Origin: Chryseosolibacter histidinae
Lineage (GTDB): Bacteria; Bacteroidota; Bacteroidia; Cytophagales; Cyclobacteriaceae
DNA: 64,000 bases
Direction: 5' to 3'
Assembly (NCBI RefSeq): GCF_018598225.1
Contig: NZ_JAHESF010000013.1
Coordinates: 124,001-188,000 of the forward strand
Within the stretch, counting starts at the first letter, position 1; each line of letters opens with the position of its first letter. The notes below the pieces were generated by a model. The model ran no database searches. It was not told where the DNA came from and saw only the letters and a program-made list of their open reading frames with translations. A program made the position numbers and the translations under genes. Shown piece after piece: positions 8,852 to 16,864 of this stretch.

Positions 8852-9970
8852 TTAGTTTACGCCCGCCAGCGTTTTTCCAGTCAGGTAATTCCCCAACATT
8901 TCTCTTTGCTTGCTTGAATGCATCGGGTGAAATTCACCGGCGAGCAAATCCCTGTACAGACGCTCGATGCCAACGTTGTAAAAGTATGATGAACCACCTA
9001 GCGCCTCCATGGCAGCTTGCGCCGACATCCTGCCGTGTTGTGTAATGATCGCTTTAGCTTGCAAAGCTACGGCAGCCGAATCACTGCTTGGCTTGAGCAT
9101 TAGATTATTAGCATTATCTACCAATTTTTGATGCGCCAGCTTCACGATCTGATATTGGTTATGCATGTCGCCCAGGTTCGACAGGGCGTGAGATTCATTG
9201 CTTCCTTTCTTCGAGAACAGCGCGATCGTCTTGTTCGCGATGGCTTCGACAATGCCCGCGTAGGGTGAAATGAAAACAGGAAATGCGAACGTGGTGATCA
9301 CATCCCACACCGGATGCCATTTGCCTCGTTCGCGCGTGAGCGTGATTTTTTCGTCAGGAACAAAAACATCTTTGAAGTTGATGGAGTGCGATCCAGTGCC
9401 ACGCATTCCCATCGCATTCCAGTCGGAAAGTATTTCAATACCATCCGAATTCAACGGGGCTGAAAAATGGATCACCTGTTCTTTCGTGCCGTCATCGAAG
9501 GCGCAACTCATGACAGCGATATTCGCTATCGGTGCTCCGCTGCAGAACGATTTCCTGCAGTTGACAATATAACCACCGTCTACTTTTTTTGCTGATCCGT
9601 TTGACGATACCCAGTCGCCCCCTCCTGTACTCAACAAGATCAGATCTTTCTCAACCACTGCCTTTAATGTTTTCGTTGCTCCGGCATCTCCGTTCGTGTG
9701 TCTGAAAACCAAAACAGCGGCCAGGTGCATGTGCATGGACAATGCAAGTGAAGTTGACGGACAATAGTGCGCTAAATCTTTTAGAAAATAGCAAACGTCC
9801 GAATAGGAAACGCCTGCGCCTCCAAGGTCAGCCGGAATCAACGCTTTGTATACACCTTTTTCCTTTAGCGCCTTGAAGTTCTTTTCGGCAAACTTATTTT
9901 CTGCATCGCAGGCTATACCGTGCTTTTCGATTTCGGGCCCAAGTTCATTCAGGATCTTTTGTAAATTCAT
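8852..9970 (-). CDS. acyl-CoA dehydrogenase-like flavoprotein
   Basis: 372 residues. The N-terminal helical domain contains FKALKEKGVYKALIPADLGG, the typical acyl-CoA dehydrogenase entry. Next come the small-ligand face (CPSTSLALSMHMHL), the beta domain with DWNAMGMRGTGSHSINFKDV (the G-M-R-G-T-x-S motif region), and a C-terminal helical bundle ending in EALGGSSYFYNVGIERLYRD. Several features (GMRGTGSHS, no obvious catalytic Glu) suggest the DszC/HpaB-like branch, in which flavin-dependent monooxygenases or dehydrogenases act on non-classical substrates. It is a single gene with an AraC-type regulator divergent in function but on the same strand 166 bp upstream. Confidence 0.85.
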   Translation of the reverse strand: MNLQKILNELGPEIEKHGIACDAENKFAEKNFKALKEKGVYKALIPADLGGAGVSYSDVCYFLKDLAHYCPSTSLALSMHMHLAAVLVFRHTNGDAGATKTLKAVVEKDLILLSTGGGDWVSSNGSAKKVDGGYIVNCRKSFCSGAPIANIAVMSCAFDDGTKEQVIHFSAPLNSDGIEILSDWNAMGMRGTGSHSINFKDVFVPDEKITLTRERGKWHPVWDVITTFAFPVFISPYAGIVEAIANKTIALFSKKGSNESHALSNLGDMHNQYQIVKLAHQKLVDNANNLMLKPSSDSAAVALQAKAIITQHGRMSAQAAMEALGGSSYFYNVGIERLYRDLLAGEFHPMHSSKQREMLGNYLTGKTLAGVN

Positions 9971-10136
9971 TTTGATGGAATTAATAGATAAGAAATAAAC
10001 CTAACTGTCACGCGGCATCATCGTGTGGCAGCAAATCCAACCTTTGTTAGACAGAGACAAACCTACTGCAAACAACGCCAACGGATATGCACTTTTGGGT
10101 CAAAATGTTGCATAAATGAGCCGGCATCAGGGGATG

Positions 10137-11243
10137 CTAGCGAAACACCTCAGTATAGTCTATGGCAAATTTTTTTGGCGATATGCCGAAGCGCTTTTTA
10201 AACGCCCGCGAGAAATACGTTGGACTTGCAAAACCCGACTCGTATGCGATTTCGGAGACCGTTTTGGTATTCGACTTGATCGAGGCGAGCGAATTTTGAA
10301 GCCTGACCTCCTGAATAAACTGATTCGGAGACTTGTCGGTCAGCGATCTTAATTTCCGATTGGTCTGTGATTTACTCAGGCCCAATCCGGCACTCAGCTT
10401 TTCTACATTCAACTCCGGATTATTCCATTCTTTTTCAAAATAATCCATTAACGCTTTTAGAAACTTCTCTGTGTTCGGATCGATCACACCAATTGATTTG
10501 TCAATTGTGGTATTGAAATTTTCACTCTCAAAGAGTTCTTTCACTTCCGATGTTACCGTGATATGGCCATGGCTAATCTCACTCAGGTATTTCGACATCT
10601 TGACCGTGTCTTCAAACAAGCTCGATTTTGTATTTACCGGATCACCTGCACTTAAGCCGATTTTGATTTTAAGATTGAACGCATTTGAGCCGCTATCCAA
10701 CACGGATTGACTTTCCCGGGTGCACACGATTGCGTTGGTAACAGAATCGAACGATGCCAGTATGCTATCGTCTTTCTGCTTTACCGGTCTGCCTTTGTGC
10801 TTCGTAATGATATCGCCTAACGATTGATAAATTCGTTTGATCTCTTTACTCAATTCTTCCCGATCGGTATTTTTTGACACGCCTTTTTCGATTTTGATCG
10901 CCATGAGCGTTCTGAAGGCAGATTCGTCAATAATGTTGATCGGCGTATTCTTTGTGTTCTTCGGATCCTCGATCCTTCCCAAAAACGATTCAACGATGGC
11001 CGGGTCTACTTCTATAATCTCGTGAGGCAGGTCTCCGTGAGCATGTGCATGCATGTCTTCAAGGGCTTTTTTATTCGGTGCGTGGATCAGACAGAAAGCG
11101 GTGTTCCTTTTTTCGTCACACCAATAGGTTATTCCTTTACAACCATACAAGTGTTCGATTTTCACATCTTCCTGGTGCATTCTTGCCACGTGTTCTGCGC
11201 TGACTTCTTCAGGTATGTTGTGGCGATCCATGTAGATTGGCAT
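10137..11243 (-). CDS. DUF4242 / nucleotide-cyclase-like / AraC-HTH fusion regulator
   Basis: 368 residues in three parts. Residues 1-80 match DUF4242, a ferredoxin-like fold that includes nickel-binding SCO4226-type proteins: MPIYMDRHNIPEEVSAEHVA, ITYWCDEKRNTAFCLIHAP, then HAHGDLPHEIIEVD. Residues of about 110-245 resemble a class III adenylate/guanylate cyclase domain (KHKGRPVKQKDDSILASFDS, then LKIKIGLSAGDPVNTKSSLF). The usual first metal-binding motif (D-I-x-x-F-T) is replaced by LMAIKIEKG, so catalysis is doubtful. Residues of about 265-368 are an AraC HTH (SQTNRKLRSLTDKSPNQF, then ISPKKFAIDY). Inference: a ligand- or metal-sensing transcription factor that uses a dead cyclase fold as a sensor. 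The acyl-CoA-dehydrogenase-like gene downstream is a possible target. Confidence 0.85.
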   Translation of the reverse strand: MPIYMDRHNIPEEVSAEHVARMHQEDVKIEHLYGCKGITYWCDEKRNTAFCLIHAPNKKALEDMHAHAHGDLPHEIIEVDPAIVESFLGRIEDPKNTKNTPINIIDESAFRTLMAIKIEKGVSKNTDREELSKEIKRIYQSLGDIITKHKGRPVKQKDDSILASFDSVTNAIVCTRESQSVLDSGSNAFNLKIKIGLSAGDPVNTKSSLFEDTVKMSKYLSEISHGHITVTSEVKELFESENFNTTIDKSIGVIDPNTEKFLKALMDYFEKEWNNPELNVEKLSAGLGLSKSQTNRKLRSLTDKSPNQFIQEVRLQNSLASIKSNTKTVSEIAYESGFASPTYFSRAFKKRFGISPKKFAIDYTEVFR

Positions 11244-11347
11244 AGAGCGGGTGGGTTTCTTAGTACCTACAATCTAATGGTTTTACCCATTTTATTCAAG
11301 GGGAAGAATCGCGGGTGTTTTTCACGGACCTGAAAGACGTAGAAGTG

Positions 11348-11704
11348 TCATTTAGTATTGAGGAATAAAAATTGCCGGGGGTCGGGCTGACAAGCTGATA
11401 GGAAGGGCGTCATTTCGTTATTCATCAATCTGGTGCATGCATCGAAAATACTGACCTTCCAGGAAATCGAGGAGGAGGTTAATAGCTGCGGTTCAATGTA
11501 GGTGCTATAGGCGTCGATAAAGGTTTTGATCTGCTTGTGCATTGAACCGTGATAGCTCTCGAAGCATTGTTTCACTGTTTTGCGATGAAAGAGGAGATCC
11601 CACAATAAAGGCGTGCGTGAGCTTATTTTGACAGGAAGAATCTTTACGAAAAGATTTGTAGTATCATGGGGATTGAGATTGTTGCAATCTTCACTGAAGA
11701 TCAT
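11348..11704 (-). CDS. hypothetical protein, island left end
   Basis: 118 residues from an ATG. I recognise no family. The composition is protein-like (FVKILPVKISSRTPLLWDLL, HKQIKTFIDAYSTYIEPQLL), with no signal peptide. It overlaps the ORF upstream (11691-12074) by 14 bp in another frame, so the two may be translationally coupled genes or a single frameshifted gene of about 240 residues. It lies at the left edge of the accessory region. Coding status is uncertain. Confidence 0.35.
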   Translation of the reverse strand: MIFSEDCNNLNPHDTTNLFVKILPVKISSRTPLLWDLLFHRKTVKQCFESYHGSMHKQIKTFIDAYSTYIEPQLLTSSSISWKVSIFDACTRLMNNEMTPFLSACQPDPRQFLFLNTK

Positions 11705-12074
11705 TCAACAAAGAACTTTGACAGACCTCAGTATAAAAAGCTTTTGGATTTTTGCCTAAAGTGCAGCTACTTACGAAAAAATACCCTCTATAAATGAGGT
11801 GATCTACTGCCATTTTCTCAGGCCCCCTGACTCCATAATAAGTCAGGGTTTCCCGGTCCTTAAGCGACCTTTTCAACGCTTCCATTCCTCCCATACCAGT
11901 CACCATATTATTTGATAAGTTATGAGCCACCTGGGTGGCAACAGGGCAAACGTAAGAGATCGAGGAGCCGCCAAACAAAATTTGGACTAATTTATCTGGA
12001 TTTCGGCGGTGCCATATATCAACAGAAACCAGCTTCAACGGCCCAGCTAACATCTTAAACATCCCACCTGGCAA
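11691..12074 (-). CDS. hypothetical protein, island left end
   Basis: 127 residues. Not recognised. The sequence is compatible with a globular protein (MLAGPLKLVSVDIWHRRNP, MEALKRSLKDRETLTYYGV, DHLIYRGYFFVSSC). It lies 120 bp downstream of the large peptidase-like gene on the same strand and overlaps the next ORF by 14 bp. It may be the tail of the island operon or the remains of a larger gene. No function can be proposed. Confidence 0.35.
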   Translation of the reverse strand: MPGGMFKMLAGPLKLVSVDIWHRRNPDKLVQILFGGSSISYVCPVATQVAHNLSNNMVTGMGGMEALKRSLKDRETLTYYGVRGPEKMAVDHLIYRGYFFVSSCTLGKNPKAFYTEVCQSSLLNDLQ

Positions 12075-12196
12075 GATTACGGACTAGCAAACCAGATCAT
12101 CAGCTGCAAGCTACCCTCTCTTCTTTTTGGCCCAAAGCCGCCAAACTAAGTGTCAGATTGGTTCCAAGATTACATTACTACACTTGATAGAATAAA

Positions 12197-15100
12197 TCAC
12201 TCAGTTGCAGGAACACGGCGTTCAAGGAGTTCCTGGATGACTGCTCTTCGAAACTCTTCTTCCTCTTCAAACTCTGAAGATATATCGCACTCTCGCTCCT
12301 CCGGCGCGAAGTCAGTTTCACCATCGGGGCCTTCGGGGGACGACGCAACCGTGAAATTGAGCACTTGTTGTAGCCGTTGACGAAAGCGGTCCGGTCCCTG
12401 AAGGGACTTGGCAACCTCCGTGAGACATTCGTCTTCCCAGATTTCAAGCGGGTCAACTGTCACAGCGAGTCCGCGTTTTCTTGTCTCTTCCAAATACTCT
12501 TTCGTTGCGCGAAAATCAATAGCTGCCTTCAGTGCGTTCATTATTTCGATCGACGCGTTACTGAGATCGTTAACCTCGGTGCCACGCGCCTGCGGAGGCT
12601 TGGCTGCGATCAACAAAGAATCATTCGCTCGCATAAGAAGCGAGTTTAATCTTCCACGCGCAACGGCAAACCTGGCGTAACCCTTCGCATTATCGCCATC
12701 AAAGGGGTTCGGCGCACGATTTGGCAAAAAGCGCTTATCGAAGTCTGAGATATAGATTGACACAAGCGTCATGATGGCATCCCGTTCCTCCGACATGGCT
12801 TTAGGCATTCCAGCCGTTGACGCCTTCTGCGATTCCAAGTACTTCATAAACGGTTTGAGATCGATGCCAAGGTCGAGCCACACCGCAAGCATTGGTTCGA
12901 GGTCATCCAATTCTGCACGTAGACCCCAGTCTGCCGACCTGCGGTCATACATTTCGCCATAGCCTTGGGCGCCGAACTGAACATGATGATGATCACTGTG
13001 GTTGTGTGGCATAAAGGCAAACTCAGTAATCATGAAGCGCTCCTTCGTGAGACGGCCGGCGCATGTCAGTAAGGCGTTCGCAACAGCGACATCGTCTTTC
13101 GCGGCTTCTGTCAATACTCGAAGTGCGCGTGTATATAACGCCGGTGCACCGAAAATTAACATTCTCATACCGGATAGAAGTAGCGATATTGTGGCAATGA
13201 GACCTCTTTGCACCCCCGCTTCAGTGTGCGCAAGCGGAAGATCCTGAATACGGCGCTCGATGCTTTCCCATTCGCCCGTTGCATTAAGCTCGGGCTCGTA
13301 CCCTTTCATTAGTGCGTCGCGGCTACCAGTTCCTGCGAAGCCTTTATTATCAATGTTCTTCACAAGTACGTGCCGAACTATTGCTTCAACGCGAGCGATT
13401 GTCGGCTGTACGAGTACGTCCGTGATAAGGCCACGAAAGATGAGCTGCCTATTTTCCCCCTTAAAGGCACCTGTTTCCATTGATGAATGCCGAAGAATAA
13501 GAGGATTTGCTACAACCCGACGCGCCATCTTTTCTCCAAGTGTTGTAATCACCACCAGGTTGTAAAGCACGCGGGCTTTTGCTGAGTCACCGTCTCGATG
13601 TAGCTGTACTGCAAGCCGGGTGACTGCGGTGCGCCCGGCGACCGAAAGAGGTAGCGGAAATGGCTTGTCCTTCAACTCTTTCATGACGCGTTGATATTTG
13701 ACTACGGCGTCGCGATACCCCGACTGCACCTCCTGCAATGTCATTCTCATAGCCTTCCTGCCCTCGCCAGGTGCATGAGTTATTGTGGACGCGGAAAGTG
13801 AATCGGCCCTATTTGAGCGTGCAAGAATGCGGAGGAGGCCAGGCCAGTTTATACTTATGGCTCCCTCAAGATGCCTCGTTACATTTTCATCGATCGGTGG
13901 CCACCTCTGGCTGTCGGCGCCCATTTGGAGATCAAAAGTGAGTCCATCGCGATGAGTGATGTGGGGAAGTTTTCGCCCTCCCCACGGAAAACACCCTGCG
14001 ACCAAACGAAGCGGTGAGACAAGACCCGAGTTTGTGCGGGCGTTGATTGCGTCCGAGTAACGGGATCGATCTAAGTTTAATCCCATCACTTCGGCCTCCG
14101 TCAACGTTTCTTTCTTAGCTATCTCCAATGTAGAGGTCTGTAGCAGTGGCACCCGTTCAGTAAGGGTTGCTCGCGACCGAGCCGGATCATCTGACTGGTC
14201 CCAGTGGATTTTGATTTCCTTTGCTTGAGTTTTGTTATAAGTGTCGTCGACCAGTTTGAGCAGAGGAGCAGGCAGTCCCAGGTCTGTAACAGCCAGTTTT
14301 GAGATTGATGCGGCAACAAAAAGTTTGAGCTGGGCGGTATATCGCGAATGTTTAGAAATCGAAAACTTGTCACCATTCTCGTCCCAAGCATCGTTGGTAA
14401 TCGATGGCAATTTATGGGTTTCGGGATACCTTGGCCAATGTAGCACGAGCTCGCCGGCAGTGATCGCAACGTCGGCGCGCCGCACTGACGTCCCTGTTTC
14501 CCCCTTCCTCGCTGGCGATTCAAGTGAAGACAGACTGTTTCGTAAAATAAATGGCGTCTTTACGCCCTCCATTGCAAGCGTCCAAAGTTGCGCCCAAGCT
14601 TCATCCACCGTAAGGGCTCCCCATATTGGCATCAATTCGATCCGCAACGACCCACTTTCATCCTGTTTCTGTTTCGCGTGCCGTGGAGCATTCAGATAGG
14701 ACGAATGGTTGGGAGCAGGAATTGTCATCCCCGTGATAGCCTCAAAGATCGCAACGGCAACCACACTACTAAGCGAATAGTGAACTTCGTCGAGAGGCAG
14801 TGAGCATCTTACAACGAGATGCTCGATATACAGCCACCACACCTCAACATAGGCACAGTATTGAAATACGGGCCAAAGACCGACGTTGTCGAAAACTTCC
14901 CGGACCGGGTCGTTGAGTCCCAGCACCAGTAGGTCGAGTGCAAGCAACTTGCGGCGCTCATGTGCCTTTTGCGCAGCGCTGCCCACATCAGTCACATATA
15001 AAGATCGTAGCTGATTGATTTCACGATACGCTTTTAGGAATGAATCGACCGGCCCATTCCCAGTCAGTTCTTTCGAGTTTGGAGCCAACAATCCGCGTGC

Positions 15101-15685
15101 GCGTTTCTGTGTAGGTGTATTCTGGGGAGCTGACAAGGCGCGAACGATTGGATCAATTCGAAGAGCTCGGTTCCATTTGTCCAACCATGTCCACGTTTCT
15201 GGTTCCCGTCCTAGCTCGAATTTGTAGGATGCTTCGAGGCTTGGATACCCGGTAAGTAGAAAGTCTTTCGTCGGAACGGGCGCGTTCCATTTCTCAGGGG
15301 CAAGAAACTCACGTAGTAGTGTAACGTATTTCTCGCTAGGCGATCCTGAAAGGAATTTCGGGCTGCTTGAAGATCCGTTTACTAGTTTCAGCAGCACGCT
15401 AGCCCCAACGTCGACGAACGGAGTTTTGGGATCCTCGCTTGAGATAATCGCTTTGAAGAGGGCTAGATTCCGTTTGTATGCGGCGACTGACATTTGACGA
15501 TGAAGATCCGAAGGACCAGGATCATCTTTAAGCCACGTGTATCCGTGGACAAAGGTTAGAGCCATATCGAGCGGCGGGCCGGATGGCGGTACTGGACGTA
15601 GCATTGTAGGAGCTTGGAGCCATCCGGGCGGGGCTTCCACCAGTAGCGCAGACCTGCGATCGGAACTTCGTGTGCGTGGCAGCAT
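12197..15685 (-). CDS. very large protein with a LAS-type (M15/M74-like) zinc peptidase signature
   Basis: 1,162 residues. No signal peptide. Most of the protein is helical and unrecognised. Residues of about 565-590 read LVAGCFPWGGRKLPHITHRD then GLTFDL; H578 and D585 form the HX6D zinc motif of LAS enzymes (M15 D-Ala-D-Ala peptidases, M74 murein endopeptidases). The second half of that fold appears at about 855-905: ISLLLSGMRMLIFG, then HNHSDHHHVQF (894-904), with the D-H-x-H motif. The roughly 310-residue gap between the motifs is far longer than usual, so a large insertion lies inside the peptidase fold. The C-terminus is strongly acidic (EFEEEEEF). It is the last gene of a three-ORF operon, 18 bp after the previous stop. 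A peptidoglycan-cleaving role is inferred from motifs only. Confidence 0.7.
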   Translation of the reverse strand: MLPRTRSSDRRSALLVEAPPGWLQAPTMLRPVPPSGPPLDMALTFVHGYTWLKDDPGPSDLHRQMSVAAYKRNLALFKAIISSEDPKTPFVDVGASVLLKLVNGSSSSPKFLSGSPSEKYVTLLREFLAPEKWNAPVPTKDFLLTGYPSLEASYKFELGREPETWTWLDKWNRALRIDPIVRALSAPQNTPTQKRARGLLAPNSKELTGNGPVDSFLKAYREINQLRSLYVTDVGSAAQKAHERRKLLALDLLVLGLNDPVREVFDNVGLWPVFQYCAYVEVWWLYIEHLVVRCSLPLDEVHYSLSSVVAVAIFEAITGMTIPAPNHSSYLNAPRHAKQKQDESGSLRIELMPIWGALTVDEAWAQLWTLAMEGVKTPFILRNSLSSLESPARKGETGTSVRRADVAITAGELVLHWPRYPETHKLPSITNDAWDENGDKFSISKHSRYTAQLKLFVAASISKLAVTDLGLPAPLLKLVDDTYNKTQAKEIKIHWDQSDDPARSRATLTERVPLLQTSTLEIAKKETLTEAEVMGLNLDRSRYSDAINARTNSGLVSPLRLVAGCFPWGGRKLPHITHRDGLTFDLQMGADSQRWPPIDENVTRHLEGAISINWPGLLRILARSNRADSLSASTITHAPGEGRKAMRMTLQEVQSGYRDAVVKYQRVMKELKDKPFPLPLSVAGRTAVTRLAVQLHRDGDSAKARVLYNLVVITTLGEKMARRVVANPLILRHSSMETGAFKGENRQLIFRGLITDVLVQPTIARVEAIVRHVLVKNIDNKGFAGTGSRDALMKGYEPELNATGEWESIERRIQDLPLAHTEAGVQRGLIATISLLLSGMRMLIFGAPALYTRALRVLTEAAKDDVAVANALLTCAGRLTKERFMITEFAFMPHNHSDHHHVQFGAQGYGEMYDRRSADWGLRAELDDLEPMLAVWLDLGIDLKPFMKYLESQKASTAGMPKAMSEERDAIMTLVSIYISDFDKRFLPNRAPNPFDGDNAKGYARFAVARGRLNSLLMRANDSLLIAAKPPQARGTEVNDLSNASIEIMNALKAAIDFRATKEYLEETRKRGLAVTVDPLEIWEDECLTEVAKSLQGPDRFRQRLQQVLNFTVASSPEGPDGETDFAPEERECDISSEFEEEEEFRRAVIQELLERRVPATE

Positions 15686-15703
15686 GATTAGTGGATTTCC
15701 GGT

Positions 15704-16864
15704 CTACTTATCCTTCTTTCGTTTGCTATTCTCTTCAAGCAGCTGCCGCTGTTTAGCCAAAAGGTCATCAACGACCTTCAGTCGGCTCGCTGATCGATCG
15801 AGTACCTTCAGTTGACTGTCATGGTTGTCTTTTAAATTTTGTTCTATCCTTGCTTGATGCTCGCCCTCGAGTCGTTTTATCTCGCTAAGTGTGGCCACGT
15901 GAGCCACCACATTTTCGGCAACGGCAGGGCCAGCGGTCAACGTCCGCGCAATTTGCGCCACCGACGCCTCCAGGCCGGCGTCAGGTGCCACAGTAGACGA
16001 TGAGCACTCTGAAGCAGATAGCCCACCCAGTTTGTATTCTTGCCCGCCAAGGATCACAAGCGGCGTGGGTACATACTCGATCCAGGAATCGCCGATTGGT
16101 ACGGCTCCCAGATAGTAGTCAACTTCCACACCAACCCGACCGGTGCCCGTCGTAAACGTTCCCTGGGTGGGGCTGCTTATGCTCTTGACGATGTACTGCG
16201 TCCCCTCAATCATGACCTCACGACCAACGTCAAGCTTTTCGTCCAGTACCCAGGTGAGTCGTTCAAACGCAATCTCTGGTATGATGGTAAAGTCAGCGTC
16301 GTTGAGCCGAAGACTTCCGGCACCAAGCCGGTACTGGTCATTGCGTTCGCACAATATTTCTCGAAGGAGATTAGCAGAAATATCTGGGAGTTCCCCCGCA
16401 AAATTTGCCTCATCAGCATCTGCCTCCAGTTTTGCAAAGAATGTCTCCTGGTTCGCGAGTGGCGTATCAAGCAACTGAAGGACCTTCGCCTCGCTTCCCG
16501 GAGTCACGGGAAGCATAACTCGCGCTACTCCTGCAGAAAGGAATTGGCGGTGTTTCTCATCTATTGTTCGAAGCTCCATGCGCGGAGACCAGGTTTCTTG
16601 TTCAGCGAACTCATATCCTGCATAGAATGTAAGCATGTCGTGCCACTCGAAAGCCCCATCGAAGAACGCGATCTTCGTCTGGCTCCTCCGGCTGCAGCGA
16701 CCCGGTTGGTAGAACGTGTAAACGTCGTCATCAATACCGACTTCTTCCACAAGGGAAAAGTTTGGCGCACGGCCGGTAAGCATTTTTATGATTGCACGTT
16801 GCAACTCTACACGTTCCTTGTCGCGAAGGCGTGAAGGTGGTTCTTCAGGGGAAATGCCAGACAT
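15704..16864 (-). CDS. C-terminal part of a large island protein (likely frameshifted from the gene upstream)
   Basis: 386 residues from the ATG at 16864, but the frame is open back to 16921. The upstream codons read RLSNQLSEAEARLEEK, a good coiled coil that continues into this ORF. The segment KIAFFDGAFEWHDMLTFYAG and the following SAGVARVMLPVTPGSEAKVL match a signature I recall from very large uncharacterised bacterial proteins (FF-x-x-AFEW, then AGxARVxxPVxPG), where this part follows directly on sequence like the preceding ORF. The C-terminus is a coiled coil (KDNHDSQLKVLDRSASRLKV). It overlaps the upstream ORF by 58 bp. It is most probably not an independent gene; the recollected family could not be checked here. 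Confidence 0.65.
   Translation of the reverse strand: MSGISPEEPPSRLRDKERVELQRAIIKMLTGRAPNFSLVEEVGIDDDVYTFYQPGRCSRRSQTKIAFFDGAFEWHDMLTFYAGYEFAEQETWSPRMELRTIDEKHRQFLSAGVARVMLPVTPGSEAKVLQLLDTPLANQETFFAKLEADADEANFAGELPDISANLLREILCERNDQYRLGAGSLRLNDADFTIIPEIAFERLTWVLDEKLDVGREVMIEGTQYIVKSISSPTQGTFTTGTGRVGVEVDYYLGAVPIGDSWIEYVPTPLVILGGQEYKLGGLSASECSSSTVAPDAGLEASVAQIARTLTAGPAVAENVVAHVATLSEIKRLEGEHQARIEQNLKDNHDSQLKVLDRSASRLKVVDDLLAKQRQLLEENSKRKKDK

Noticed and set aside
16040-16834. 264-residue plus-strand ORF
   Set aside because: Antisense to the 386-residue island ORF, which has far better coding character.
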